Positions 1 through 8,180 of a DNA stretch of 64,000 nt are shown here, piece by piece. Each line of letters starts with the position of its first letter. Positions within the stretch are counted from its first letter, which is position 1. The stretch is from Loktanella salsilacus (GTDB taxonomy: Bacteria > Pseudomonadota > Alphaproteobacteria > Rhodobacterales > Rhodobacteraceae): contig NZ_FOTF01000003.1 of the NCBI RefSeq assembly GCF_900114485.1, positions 208,460-272,459 on the forward strand. The letters run 5' to 3'. Both the position numbers and the translations under genes were made by a program. Under the pieces are notes generated by a model. The model saw only the letters and a list, made by a program, of their open reading frames with translations. It was not told the origin of the DNA and ran no database searches.

Positions 1-230
1 TTGCGCACCTCGTGGCACAGCGTGCTTTCAACGTCGAGCTCGTCACCGGGTTTTAAGCCGAAATTGATGTGATCAACGGCCTGACAGGTCACCCATCGTG
101 TATCCGTCACGCGGGCCACGGCGGTAAATCCCATGCCTGTGGCCAGCACAATGGTTTCCAATAGTGTCGGTATGGTCGGGCTGCGGCCAATCGCGGCAAT
201 ATCTTCGTGAAAATCGTGCGCAGGTGTCAC
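1..230 (-). CDS. GAF-domain sensor histidine kinase, N-terminal part (runs off the window)
   Basis: Reading leftwards from a GTG at 230, the frame is open to base 1 and gives about 76 residues. They contain the run RSPTIPTLLETIVLATGMGF followed by an AVARVTDTRWVTC stretch and FGLKPGDELDVEST. This pattern is typical of the GAF domain at the N-terminus of soluble alphaproteobacterial sensor kinases. The kinase core would lie outside the window. The frame has a stop (TAA) 48 bases upstream of the GTG and no ATG between, so GTG is the best visible start. Direct sight: the open frame. Inference: that a kinase follows. A GAF protein of another type cannot be excluded. Confidence 0.6.
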   Translation of the reverse strand, partial: MTPAHDFHEDIAAIGRSPTIPTLLETIVLATGMGFTAVARVTDTRWVTCQAVDHINFGLKPGDELDVESTLCHEVR

Positions 231-274
231 AGGCGGGGTACTCTCATCGAAGGTGCGCAGGCTTATTTATCTGC

Positions 275-336
275 GTCATATGTCACCGTTTAAAAGATGA
301 CACCTCCTTGTGCCATAAACTATGACATATGTTAAC
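275..336. promoter_or_regulatory. CATATG-centred near-palindromes and TGTCA/TGACA inverted repeat
   Basis: The gap upstream of the kinase holds GTCATATGTCAC (275-286) and TATGACATATGTTAAC (321-336), both centred on CATATG, plus a TGTCA-N12-TGACA inverted repeat (281-302). They sit 45-105 bases upstream of the kinase start, where an operator would be expected. The regulator is not recognised. Confidence 0.3.
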
Positions 337-400
337 GCTCAGCGGGCTTCGCGGCGGCACTCGGCCTATATCAGCCGCCTTTGCTGATGTTGCCCCGGTT

Positions 401-420
401 GGGCCACGCAAGCGTGGCCC
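401..420 (-). terminator. Hairpin after the nrsF-like gene
   Basis: GGGCCACG (401-408) pairs with CGTGGCCC (413-420) across a 4-base loop, seven bases past the stop of the minus-strand anti-sigma gene. There is no T-tract on that strand, so termination efficiency is uncertain. Confidence 0.4.
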
Positions 421-427
421 GCCGCCG

Positions 428-1066
428 CTACCATTTCAGCGCAAACCGCCCGGCGATAGCACCGACCCCGGCCACGCCAAGGATCGCCAGCGTGTACCAT
501 GTGCCGTAAAATAGCGGAGAGTTCTCAATGCAATACAGCGAATAGATCGCCGCGGCAAAGCCTGCTGCCGTCAGCCCGGCCACCATGCCGCAGCGCATGG
601 GATGTTCCGGTGCGCCGCGCCGCAAGGCAACCAGCAGGGCGGCAAGGATCGGGGCGGACAGCACGGGAATCGAGACCAAACAGGTCATGATGGACTTGCC
701 CTGCAACGCCATGGACCAAGACGGACCGGGGGTGGTTAACAAAGTCGCCGCGACAAGCAGCGCCAACACGGCGGGCAGGGCCCAGATCGCATGGCGGGTG
801 CGGCTTTGCCCAGCAGGGCGGGCCTGCGCCAGCATCCACGGCAGCGCAATCGCGCCCAGCGCCAATGGCAGTAGGGTCTTGGCCAGCAGCGGCATATTGC
901 CATAAATCGCGGCGGGATCGGACCGAACGCCCCACAGCACAGCAAACAGCACCGCCGTCAAAGCCGTCCCGCCTGCAAGGCCCAGCATCACGCCGTTGGT
1001 CAGTAGACCGGGACGCACCGGGGTCATATCTGCCCCAAGGCTGGCAATCAGATCATTCGTATTCAT
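428..1066 (-). CDS. nrsF: NrsF-type (DUF1109) membrane anti-sigma factor
   Basis: This 212-residue protein is mostly hydrophobic, with about six membrane segments and a short N-terminal cytoplasmic stretch (MNTNDLIASLGADMTPVRP). That is the layout of the DUF1109/NrsF family, which holds SigF-type ECF sigma factors inactive at the inner membrane. Caulobacter NrsF signals through two conserved cysteines (as I recall, Cys131 and Cys181). Here Cys129 and Cys179 have the same 50-residue spacing, and there is a third at Cys159. The start overlaps the sigma factor stop by four bases (ATGA), so the two are translationally coupled. Metal or oxidant stress would be the expected input, from family knowledge and not from this sequence alone. 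Confidence 0.85.
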   Translation of the reverse strand: MNTNDLIASLGADMTPVRPGLLTNGVMLGLAGGTALTAVLFAVLWGVRSDPAAIYGNMPLLAKTLLPLALGAIALPWMLAQARPAGQSRTRHAIWALPAVLALLVAATLLTTPGPSWSMALQGKSIMTCLVSIPVLSAPILAALLVALRRGAPEHPMRCGMVAGLTAAGFAAAIYSLYCIENSPLFYGTWYTLAILGVAGVGAIAGRFALKW

Positions 1067-1626
1067 GTCGGGGCCTTCTGGTTGGCCGTTTCAGGGTCGT
1101 CTTCGGCAACCGCAGCGCTAAGCCGCGTCATTGCCCTGTGCAGGGCCACGCGCACCGCGCCGGGTGTCATATTTAACTGGGCCCCCACCTCTTCGGCGGT
1201 CAGCCCTTGCAGTTTAATTTGCCGCACAATCGCGGCAGAGGTATCGTCAAGCCGCGTCAGCAACACGTCCAAATCACGCGCAGCAGTCGGGTCGATAACG
1301 TTGTCATCAGCCACCTGCGCCTCTTCGCCGTCAAAGGCGGTGGTGCGGCTCCGTCCTGATTTGCGCAGGGCGTCGATCGTTTTGTACCGCGCAATCGCAT
1401 AAAGCCATGCGCTGACCGGTTCATTTTCACGCCAAGTATGGCGTTTTTCGTGGATCGCAATCAGGACGTTCTGCAAGATGTCCTCGCAATCTTCGTGACG
1501 CCCACCACTGCGGGCTTGGATGACACCCCGCAGCACCGGTGCGACCTGTTTCAGGAACGCGATATAGGCGTCGCGGTGTCCATTATTCGCTTGCCGCAGT
1601 AGGTCGGCCCATTTGGCGTCTCTCAT
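1063..1626 (-). CDS. sigF: ECF RNA polymerase sigma factor, SigF type
   Basis: The 187-residue protein has sigma region 2 (about residues 20-90, with DCEDILQNVLIAIHEKRHTW and VSAWLYAIARYKTIDALRK) and region 4 (about 120-175, with LTAEEVGAQLNMTPGAVRVA as the helix-turn-helix). It is paired with an NrsF-type anti-sigma gene and divergent from a bufferin operon, the same arrangement as the Caulobacter SigF regulon. A GTAACG-N16-CGAA promoter lies directly in front of it, so it probably autoregulates. The ATG at 1626 has an AAAGGTG-like ribosome site upstream. Confidence 0.9.
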   Translation of the reverse strand: MRDAKWADLLRQANNGHRDAYIAFLKQVAPVLRGVIQARSGGRHEDCEDILQNVLIAIHEKRHTWRENEPVSAWLYAIARYKTIDALRKSGRSRTTAFDGEEAQVADDNVIDPTAARDLDVLLTRLDDTSAAIVRQIKLQGLTAEEVGAQLNMTPGAVRVALHRAMTRLSAAVAEDDPETANQKAPT

Positions 1627-1644
1627 TGGTCCGACACCTTTCAG

Positions 1645-1670
1645 TTCGTTGCAGCGACGTGCTTCGTTAC
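1645..1670 (-). promoter_or_regulatory. SigF-type promoter of the sigma/anti-sigma operon
   Basis: On the minus strand GTAACG (1670-1665) and CGAA (1648-1645) are separated by exactly 16 bases. This fits the GTAACC-N16-CGAA consensus that I recall for Caulobacter SigF. The same element faces bufA on the other strand, and two independent matches with identical spacing in one intergenic region are unlikely by chance. The inferred transcript start leaves a very short leader before the ATG at 1626. Confidence 0.75.
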
Positions 1671-1760
1671 AGGCTGCGGCATAAATAGTTCACACCACCT
1701 TTCAAATGCAAATCTTTGGCAACACGGGATGTTACATTGCTTCACCTAAACGCGAGGGCT

Positions 1761-1786
1761 GTAACAGATCGGGTTTGGCCAGCGAA
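1761..1786 (+). promoter_or_regulatory. SigF-type promoter of the bufferin operon
   Basis: GTAACA (1761-1766), 16 bases, then CGAA (1783-1786). The layout is the same as in front of the sigma gene. The start of transcription would fall near 1793, giving a leader of about 45 bases before bufA at 1840. Confidence 0.75.
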
Positions 1787-1839
1787 TTGCCTAGCATCGG
1801 ACGCCAACAGGGTGCCGAGTGTTAGACCGGAGAAGAAAC

Positions 1840-2133
1840 ATGAACACCAAGACAACAACCCTCGCTCTCGCAATCCTCGGCGCATGTGCCACCGTGACCG
1901 GCGCCAGCGCGCAGGACATGGAAAAGTGCTTCGGCGTGGCACTGGCCGGCGAAAACGGCTGTGCAGCTGGCCCCGGCACGACCTGCGCCGGCACCTCCAC
2001 CATCGACTATCAGGGCAACGCTTGGTCCTTGGTTCCCGCTGGCACCTGTGCAGACATGGCTGTGCCTGCTGCTGCTGACGGCACCGACCGCATGGGTTCG
2101 CTGGAAGAGCTGACACGCGACATCCCGGCCTAA
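1840..2133 (+). CDS. bufA: Bufferin 1 precursor peptide (DUF2282, BufA1 family)
   Basis: A 97-residue exported peptide. It has a signal sequence of about 25 residues ending in ASAQ, then a mature part with [19 protein letters not shown] and VPAGTC. These four cysteines and the flanking residues are the hallmark of DUF2282 bufferins. Bufferins are RiPPs whose cysteines are modified by a DUF692 (MNIO) enzyme so that the periplasmic peptide binds copper. The modifying enzyme and its partner follow directly, and a SigF-type promoter precedes the gene. The ATG at 1840 is preferred to upstream starts because it gives a clean signal peptide and follows GGAGAAGAAAC. Copper protection is family knowledge; the modification is inferred. 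Confidence 0.9.
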   Translation: MNTKTTTLALAILGACATVTGASAQDMEKCFGVALAGENGCAAGPGTTCAGTSTIDYQGNAWSLVPAGTCADMAVPAAADGTDRMGSLEELTRDIPA

Positions 2134-2142
2134 TCGCCGATC

Positions 2143-2174
2143 TGCACCGCGCGGGCCCCAATCCGCGCGGTGCA
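2143..2174 (+). terminator. Perfect hairpin between bufA and bufB (likely attenuator)
   Basis: TGCACCGCGCGG (2143-2154) and its exact complement (2163-2174) form a 12-bp stem with an 8-base loop, ten bases after the bufA stop. Only a weak CTTT run follows. It could stop part of the transcripts or protect the bufA mRNA end, giving more precursor than enzyme. Confidence 0.7.
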
Positions 2175-2204
2175 CCTTTAGCCTAAGACATAAGGACCTC
2201 TGCC

Positions 2205-3050
2205 ATGACCCAGCTTCCTGATACCGTCGGCATCGGCTTTAAACGCTCCCACTTCGATGCGTTGCAGGCCACGCCAAATCGGCTGGGTTTCCTAGAGGTT
2301 CACGCAGAAAACTACATGGGTGACGGCGGCCCGCCCCACGCCCAACTGATGAAATTGCGCGCTGATTACGCCCTGTCGATCCACGGTGTGGGCCTGTCCA
2401 TCGGCGGCGCTGGCCCGCTGGACCGCGATCACCTGACCCGCCTCAAAAATCTGTGCGAGCGTTACCAGCCAGAAAGCTTTTCCGAGCATCTGGCATGGTC
2501 CAGCCACAGCGATGCGTTTTTGAACGACCTGCTGCCGCTGCCCTATGACGACGAAACGCTTGCGACAGTGTGCGAACATATCGACCAGCTGCAAAGCGCG
2601 ATTGGCCGCCCCATGTTGCTGGAAAACCCGTCCACCTATGTGACGTTCGAAACCTCTACCTTGGCCGAGACGGATTTCCTGCGCGCTATTGTTGATCGCA
2701 CCGGATGCGGGTTGCTGCTGGATGTGAACAACGTTTTTGTCAGCTGCACCAATCACCGCGCCGATCCGCGTGCCTATCTGGCGGCCTTTCCAACGCAAGC
2801 CGTCGGTGAAATCCACCTAGGCGGCCACGATGAAGAAGAGTTGCCGTCTGGCCCGCTACTGATCGATTCCCACGGTGCTCCTGTCGCTGACCCGGTCTGG
2901 ACGCTTTATGCGGAAACGATGCACCGCCTTGGCCCGCGCCCGACATTGATCGAATGGGATACAGACGTGCCCGCGCTGTCTGTGCTGCTGGATGAAGCGA
3001 ACCGCGCGGCCGATATTCTGGACGGGGCGCGCCATGCAATCGCATCTTGA
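2205..3050 (+). CDS. bufB: MNIO-family oxidative enzyme BufB (DUF692)
   Basis: This is a 281-residue TIM-barrel protein of the DUF692 family, multinuclear non-heme iron enzymes that oxidise cysteines in RiPP precursors. Landmark motifs are [13 protein letters not shown] near residues 62-74, [32 protein letters not shown] and LIEWDTDVP. The His, Glu, Asp and Asn in these runs are the iron ligands of the family. It lies between the bufferin precursor and the BufC partner, overlapping the latter by 17 bases. Its substrate is therefore expected to be the adjacent bufA product. Confidence 0.92.
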   Translation: MTQLPDTVGIGFKRSHFDALQATPNRLGFLEVHAENYMGDGGPPHAQLMKLRADYALSIHGVGLSIGGAGPLDRDHLTRLKNLCERYQPESFSEHLAWSSHSDAFLNDLLPLPYDDETLATVCEHIDQLQSAIGRPMLLENPSTYVTFETSTLAETDFLRAIVDRTGCGLLLDVNNVFVSCTNHRADPRAYLAAFPTQAVGEIHLGGHDEEELPSGPLLIDSHGAPVADPVWTLYAETMHRLGPRPTLIEWDTDVPALSVLLDEANRAADILDGARHAIAS

Positions 3051-3798
3051 AACCCAAGCCGCGTTCCGCGCGGCCCTGAACAACGCAGAGCTGCCGCCCG
3101 GCATTACCGCTGTGGGCGATCTGGACCGGCGTTTTTCGGTCTATCGCAACACCGTCGCCCATTCCCTGTCAGAGGCGCTGGGCCAGCGCTTTCCATCCGT
3201 TGCCCGCATTGTGGGGGATGCGTTTTTCAAGGCTGTGGCGCAGATTTTTGTGACCGCGCATCCACCGCGTTCACCCGTCTTGCATACCTATGGCGACGCA
3301 TTCCCCGCATTTCTGGCCAGCTTTCCGCCCGCCGCCACGCTGCCCTATCTGCCAGACGTCGCCCGGATCGAACTGCTGCGCGGCGAAGCTTATCACGCCG
3401 CCGATGCGGACCCGATGCCTGCAGATACCTGCGCTGCGCAGATCAGCGCTGACCCGGATAATGCGGTGCTGTCGCTGCACCCATCGCTGCGGGTCTTTGT
3501 TTCAGACAGCTATCCTGCTGTGTCGATCTGGGCAATGAACCAGCCCGGCGGGGCCGCCGTCCCGCCACCGCCGGACGCAGAGGCGGCGTTGATCTTTCGC
3601 CGGGGCGACAATGCCGCCGTGCTTAAAATTGACCCTGACGCGGCCCGGATCGTCGCCGCGCTTATCGGCGGTGCGCCCCTTGGCGCGGCCTGCCAAGATG
3701 TCGCGCCCGATATCGCGGCTTCGGCGTTTTCGACCCTTCTACAACACGGGCTGATCATCGGCCTGTCCCAAGCCAAAGAAAGTGGGACCCATGACTGA
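3034..3798 (+). CDS. bufC: BufC-type partner protein (DUF2063)
   Basis: A 254-residue protein starting [16 protein letters not shown], with the DUF2063 N-terminal putative DNA-binding-like region ([28 protein letters not shown] at about residues 31-58, given here as family landmark) and a variable C-terminal half. The family recruits the precursor peptide to the DUF692 enzyme. I chose the ATG at 3034, not the open frame from 2992, because it matches family N-termini and gives a 17-base overlap with bufB, as in other such operons. Confidence 0.85.
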   Translation: MQSHLETQAAFRAALNNAELPPGITAVGDLDRRFSVYRNTVAHSLSEALGQRFPSVARIVGDAFFKAVAQIFVTAHPPRSPVLHTYGDAFPAFLASFPPAATLPYLPDVARIELLRGEAYHAADADPMPADTCAAQISADPDNAVLSLHPSLRVFVSDSYPAVSIWAMNQPGGAAVPPPPDAEAALIFRRGDNAAVLKIDPDAARIVAALIGGAPLGAACQDVAPDIAASAFSTLLQHGLIIGLSQAKESGTHD

Positions 3799-4267
3799 TT
3801 ATACCGGTACGAACATGAGCCAAACCAAAGGCGACGCCATCCGCCGCACGTTCCGCAGTGTGAACGCCTTGGCTGGACGCTTGCCGTGGTCAGTCCCGGC
3901 ATTGCTGGCCCGCCTGATTCCGGCGGCGGTATTCTGGGCATCAGCCCGGACCAAGGTTGACGGCTTCGCCATTGCGGACGGCACATGGTGGCTGTTTGAA
4001 AACGAATACGCCTTGCCGATCATCCCATCCGCGCTTGCCGCTGTGATGGCGACGCTGGCAGAGCATATCTTTGCCGTCACGCTGGCGCTTGGCTTTGCAA
4101 CGCGCCTGTCGGCAGCGGCGCTGCTGGGGATGACGCTGGTTATTCAGGTGTTCGTCTATCCAGACGCTTGGATCACACACGGGCTGTGGGCGGCGTGTTT
4201 TCTGGTGCTGATCGCTAAGGGTCCGGGCGCTATCTCGCTCGACCGTGTGCTGCGCCTTGATGACTGA
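3791..4267 (+). CDS. DoxX-family membrane protein of the bufferin operon
   Basis: About 158 residues with four hydrophobic segments (roughly residues 36-56, 73-95, 99-120 and 128-148), typical of DoxX/DoxD proteins. It overlaps the end of bufC by eight bases and is the last gene of the operon. DoxX proteins are often the fourth gene of bufferin operons, and a quinone- or redox-linked role is suspected but not shown. A GTG at 3782 in the same frame is an alternative start; the ATG at 3791 is used here. Confidence 0.8.
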   Translation: MTDYTGTNMSQTKGDAIRRTFRSVNALAGRLPWSVPALLARLIPAAVFWASARTKVDGFAIADGTWWLFENEYALPIIPSALAAVMATLAEHIFAVTLALGFATRLSAAALLGMTLVIQVFVYPDAWITHGLWAACFLVLIAKGPGAISLDRVLRLDD

Positions 4268-4284
4268 CGCGGGCGCGCAGACAC

Positions 4285-4316
4285 AAAAAAGCCGGGGCGC
4301 ATCGCTGCGCCCCGGC
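4285..4316 (-). terminator. Rho-independent terminator of the glycerol operon
   Basis: GCCGGGGCGCA (4291-4301) pairs with TGCGCCCCGGC (4306-4316) across TCGC. Read on the minus strand, the stem is followed by six T (complement of 4290-4285), so it ends the glp operon. It lies between two convergent operons and may act weakly in the other direction. Confidence 0.85.
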
Positions 4317-4332
4317 CCCTGTCACACCTAGA

Positions 4333-6051
4333 TTAGTTCCAGGACGCGACGAGTTCGTCGTAACCAATTGTCATCGGCTCTTCGTCTTCATTGGCCAGCT
4401 TGGGCTTGGGCGCGCCTGGCTGGTCCAGCCAGTACTGCGCGTCCTGCACGTCGTTCATCACCGGACCCAGGTCGCCCTGGATGCCGGAACGCTCGATGCG
4501 CTCCATGACGCTTTCCATATCAGCACACAGCTGATCCAGCGCTTCTTGCGATGTTTTCGCACCGGACATTGCGTCGCCGATGTTCTGCCACCACAGCTGC
4601 GCCAGCTTAGGATAGTCAGGCACGTTGGTGCCGGTTGGCGACCACTGTGTCCGCGCTGGCGAGCGGTAGAATTCAACCAGACCGCCAAGCTTGTCAGCCC
4701 GCTCTGTGAAGTGCTCAGAGTTGACGGTGGACTCGCGGATAAAGGTCAGACCCACATCGGATTTCTTCACGTCGACAGTCATCGATGTGACGAACTGCGC
4801 GTAAAGCCATGCGGCCTGTGCGCGGTCCACCGGGGTGGATTCCATCAGCGTCCAGGACCCAACGTCCTGATAGCCAACCTTCATGCCCTCTTCCCAATAC
4901 GCGCCGTGCGGGCTGGGGGCCATGCGCCACTTGGGCGTGCCGTCTTCGTTCATCACGGGCAGATCAGGCGTTACAGTTGCCGCGGTGAACGCGGTGTACC
5001 AGAACATCTGCTGCGCGATGTTGCCCTGACCAGGGATCGGGCCTGCCTCGGAAAAGGTCATACCCATGGCAGATGGCGGCGAGTACTTTTGCAGCCAGTT
5101 GATCGCCTTATCCACGGCATAGACCGCAGCAGGAGAGTTGGTCGCACCGCCGCGGGTGGTGCAAGCGCCAGTCGGCTGAGAGTTCTCGTTGACGCGGATA
5201 CCCCATTCGTCGACCGGAAGGCCGTTGGGCTCACCCTTGTCTCCCATTCCAGCCATGGACATCCACGCGTCAGTGTAACGCCAGCCCAGGCTTGGGTCTT
5301 TCTTGCCGTAGTCCATGTTGCCAAAGACTTCGCCCTCGACACCCATACGCGACAAATCGCGGCCGGTGAAGAATTCAGCGATGTCCTCGTAGGCGGACCA
5401 GTTCACAGGAACGCCCAGATCGTAGCCGTAGGTTTCTTTGAAGTCGGCCTTGTTCTGTTCGTCGTTGAACCAATCGTACCGGAACCAGTACAAGTTCGCG
5501 AACTGCTGGGTCGGCAGCTGGTACAGCTTGCCATCCGGTGCGGTCGTGAACTCTGTTCCGATAAAGTCTTCAAGGTTCAGGGTAGGGGACGTGACGTCCT
5601 TGCCCTCGTTTGCCATCCAGTCGGTCAGGTTGCGGACCTGCTGATAGCGCCAGTGCGTGCCGATCAGATCGGAGTCGTTGACGTAGGCGTCATAGATGTT
5701 CTCGCCCGACTGCATTTGCGTTTGCAGCTTTTCGACAACGTCGCCTTCGCCGATCAGGTCGTGGGTGACCTTGATGCCGGTGATCGCGGTGAACGCAGGG
5801 GCCAGCACTTGGGCTTCGTATTCATGCGTTGTGATCGTTTCGGACACGACGTTGATTTCCATACCCTGATAGGGCTGGGCCGCGTCGACGAACCACTGCA
5901 TTTCAGCTTCTTGATCCGCGCGAGACAGCGTGGATACATCGCCGATTTCCGCATCCAGGAACGATGTGGCAGCTGCCATATCGGCCCAGGCCGGTTGGGT
6001 CATGGCAAGTGCCAGCCCCAGCGCGGTGGAAGATTTCAGAAGAACGTTCAT
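4333..6051 (-). CDS. glpV: Glycerol ABC transporter, periplasmic binding protein
   Basis: A 572-residue extracytoplasmic solute-binding protein with a signal peptide (MNVLLKSSTALGLALAMTQPAWA). The large size matches GlpV of the Rhizobium leguminosarum glpRDSTPQUV glycerol system, and the whole locus here has the same gene set and order. The ATG at 6051 is chosen over the longer open frame (to 6207) because it gives a canonical signal peptide and is preceded by GGGAGGAAACC. As the last gene, it may receive extra transcripts or be expressed above the permeases. The substrate glycerol is inferred from synteny with glpD and glpR. Confidence 0.88.
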   Translation of the reverse strand: MNVLLKSSTALGLALAMTQPAWADMAAATSFLDAEIGDVSTLSRADQEAEMQWFVDAAQPYQGMEINVVSETITTHEYEAQVLAPAFTAITGIKVTHDLIGEGDVVEKLQTQMQSGENIYDAYVNDSDLIGTHWRYQQVRNLTDWMANEGKDVTSPTLNLEDFIGTEFTTAPDGKLYQLPTQQFANLYWFRYDWFNDEQNKADFKETYGYDLGVPVNWSAYEDIAEFFTGRDLSRMGVEGEVFGNMDYGKKDPSLGWRYTDAWMSMAGMGDKGEPNGLPVDEWGIRVNENSQPTGACTTRGGATNSPAAVYAVDKAINWLQKYSPPSAMGMTFSEAGPIPGQGNIAQQMFWYTAFTAATVTPDLPVMNEDGTPKWRMAPSPHGAYWEEGMKVGYQDVGSWTLMESTPVDRAQAAWLYAQFVTSMTVDVKKSDVGLTFIRESTVNSEHFTERADKLGGLVEFYRSPARTQWSPTGTNVPDYPKLAQLWWQNIGDAMSGAKTSQEALDQLCADMESVMERIERSGIQGDLGPVMNDVQDAQYWLDQPGAPKPKLANEDEEPMTIGYDELVASWN

Positions 6052-6122
6052 TATAGGTTTCCTCCCTTTAGGTTGAACGTAAACGATCCGGTGCGGTGGT
6101 CTGCGCCGGGTTTTGACATGGC

Positions 6123-6398
6123 CTAGACCCAGCGGAAGACCGCAGCGGCATAGACCAGACAGACGATCAGCGCGTAGGGCTGCGGGCCAAAACCCGCACC
6201 CAGCCACGCCAGATTGATAAAAGCGGAGCCCAGCAGCGTGATGAACAAACGATCACCGCGTGTGGTTTCAATCCGCAGGACGCCCTTGCGGGGCACCTCT
6301 GGAAACTTGATCGCCAGCGTGGTGAAGGTCACCAAAAGCGCGGCAATGATCAAGAAGAATGACGCAGTCGGCCACGTCCATGCCATCCAGTCAAGCAT
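6123..6398 (-). CDS. glpU: Small DUF2160 membrane protein of the glycerol transporter
   Basis: A 91-residue protein with three or four hydrophobic segments (about residues 8-30, 52-68 and 72-90). DUF2160 proteins occupy this place in alphaproteobacterial glycerol ABC loci (GlpU in Rhizobium). It lies between the permease glpQ and the binding protein glpV. Its exact role is not known; an accessory membrane subunit is the usual suggestion. Confidence 0.82.
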   Translation of the reverse strand: MLDWMAWTWPTASFFLIIAALLVTFTTLAIKFPEVPRKGVLRIETTRGDRLFITLLGSAFINLAWLGAGFGPQPYALIVCLVYAAAVFRWV

Positions 6399-6422
6399 TG
6401 TAAGCTCCTTTCAGGGTCCGCA

Positions 6423-7307
6423 TCACACCCGCCCCAGGGCAAAGCCCTTAGCGATGTAGTTGCGCACGAAATAGATCACCAAAGCGCCCGGCACGATGGT
6501 CAGCACACCGGCCGCAGCCAGCACGCCCCAGTCGACACCTGCCGCGCCCACGGTACGGGTCATGGTGGCGGCGATGGGCTTGGCGTTTACCGATGTCAGG
6601 GTCCGCGACAGCAGCAATTCGACCCACGAGAACATGAAGCAAAAGAACGCCGCGACACCGATGCCGCTGGCGATCAGCGGGGTGAAGATTTTGACGAAGA
6701 ACGCCGGGAAGGAATAGCCGTCGATATACGCCGTCTCGTCGATTTCCTTGGGCACGCCGCGCATGAAACCTTCCAAGATCCAGACGGCGAGGGGCACGTT
6801 GAACAAGCAGTGGGCCAATGCCACGGCGATATGCGTGTCGAACAATCCGATGCTGGAATACAGCTGAAAGAACGGCAGGGCGAAGACAGCGGGCGGTGCC
6901 ATGCGGTTGGTCAGCAACCAAAAGAACAGGTGCTTATCGCCCATAAAGGTATAGCGGCTGAACGCATAAGCCGCCGGCAGCGCCACGGCGAGGCTGATCG
7001 CCGTGTTCATCAGCACATAGGTCAGCGAATTGACGTAGCCCATGTACCAGCTGGGGTCGGTCAGGATCGTCGCGTAGTTTTCCAGCGTAAAGTTACGTGG
7101 CCACAGGCTGAAGGCACCAAGGATCTCAGAGTTGGTCTTGAGGCTCATGTTCAGCAGCCAATAGATCGGCAGCATCAGGAACAGCAGGTACAGACCCATC
7201 ACGATGGCCCCGCCCGACGGGCGCAGGTTGCGCTTAATCTTGCGCGATGGCTGGATCGTCATGGCAGGGGCGTCGCTTGCGACATTTGGCATTGCGGTAT
7301 CGGTCAT
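6423..7307 (-). CDS. glpQ: Glycerol ABC transporter permease (MalG-like)
   Basis: A 294-residue inner-membrane permease with six transmembrane segments and the cytoplasmic EAA loop (EGFMRGVPKEIDETAYIDGY, about residues 187-206) that contacts the ATPase. It is adjacent (no gap) to the partner permease gene upstream. The type is carbohydrate-family MalG, as in GlpQ of the glycerol importer. An N-terminal tail of about 25 residues precedes the first membrane segment. Confidence 0.88.
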   Translation of the reverse strand: MTDTAMPNVASDAPAMTIQPSRKIKRNLRPSGGAIVMGLYLLFLMLPIYWLLNMSLKTNSEILGAFSLWPRNFTLENYATILTDPSWYMGYVNSLTYVLMNTAISLAVALPAAYAFSRYTFMGDKHLFFWLLTNRMAPPAVFALPFFQLYSSIGLFDTHIAVALAHCLFNVPLAVWILEGFMRGVPKEIDETAYIDGYSFPAFFVKIFTPLIASGIGVAAFFCFMFSWVELLLSRTLTSVNAKPIAATMTRTVGAAGVDWGVLAAAGVLTIVPGALVIYFVRNYIAKGFALGRV

Positions 7308-8180
7308 TTACTTACCATCCCGTTTATCAAGGGTCGTCATGACCGTGTAGAACACCCAAGAAATCGCCATGATCACAAGGAAATACATCAGGCTGAATGC
7401 CGCTGCGGGGCCAAGGTCGAACTGTCCCAGCGCCATCTTTACAAGGTCGATCGACAAGAATGTCGTCGCATTGCCCGGACCGCCGCCTGTGACGACAAAC
7501 GGCTCTGTGTAGATCATAAAGCTGTCCATAAAGCGCAGCAGGATCGCGATCATCAGCACGCCTGCCATCTTTGGCAGCTCGATATAGCGGAACACGGCCC
7601 AGCGGCTGGCTTGATCAATCTTGGCCGCTTGGTAGTACGCGTCAGGGATCGAACGCAGGCCGGCATAGGCCAGCAAGGCCACCAGCGACGTCCAGTGCCA
7701 GACGTCCATGACGATGACTGTGATCCAAGCGTCTAGGATGTTCTGGGTATAGTTATAATCGATGCCCAGCGCGTCCAGCGTATAGCCCAGCAGGCCGATA
7801 TCGACGCGGCCAAAGATCTGCCAGATCGTGCCAACCACGTTCCACGGGATCAGCAGTGGCAGGGACATCACGACAAGGCAAAACGACGACCAAAATCCCT
7901 TTTTCGGCATGTTCAGGGCGACGAAAATGCCCAAGGGGACTTCGATCGCCAAAATGATCGCCGAAAACATCAGCTGACGGCCCAGCGCGTTCCACATCCG
8001 GTCCGAATGCAGCATGTCATCGAACCAATCCAGGCCCGCCCAGAAGAACTGGTTGTTCCCGAATGTGTCCTGCACGGAATAGTTTACGACGGTCATCAGC
8101 GGGATGACGGCGGAAAATGCGACAAGGATCAGGACCGGCAGGACCAGAAACCACGCCTTTTGATTGACGGTCTTGTTCAT
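7308..8180 (-). CDS. glpP: Glycerol ABC transporter permease (MalF-like)
   Basis: A 290-residue permease with six membrane segments and an EAA-type loop around RSIPDAYYQAAKIDQASRWA (about residues 183-202). It overlaps the upstream ATPase gene by four bases (8177-8180, ATGA) and directly abuts glpQ, so translation of the three is coupled. It forms the heterodimeric channel with GlpQ. Confidence 0.88.
   Translation of the reverse strand: MNKTVNQKAWFLVLPVLILVAFSAVIPLMTVVNYSVQDTFGNNQFFWAGLDWFDDMLHSDRMWNALGRQLMFSAIILAIEVPLGIFVALNMPKKGFWSSFCLVVMSLPLLIPWNVVGTIWQIFGRVDIGLLGYTLDALGIDYNYTQNILDAWITVIVMDVWHWTSLVALLAYAGLRSIPDAYYQAAKIDQASRWAVFRYIELPKMAGVLMIAILLRFMDSFMIYTEPFVVTGGGPGNATTFLSIDLVKMALGQFDLGPAAAFSLMYFLVIMAISWVFYTVMTTLDKRDGK

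Noticed and set aside
4546..6126. 526-codon plus-strand open frame
   Set aside because: Lies antisense to glpV, whose protein has a clear signal peptide and family match; the antisense product has no recognisable domain.
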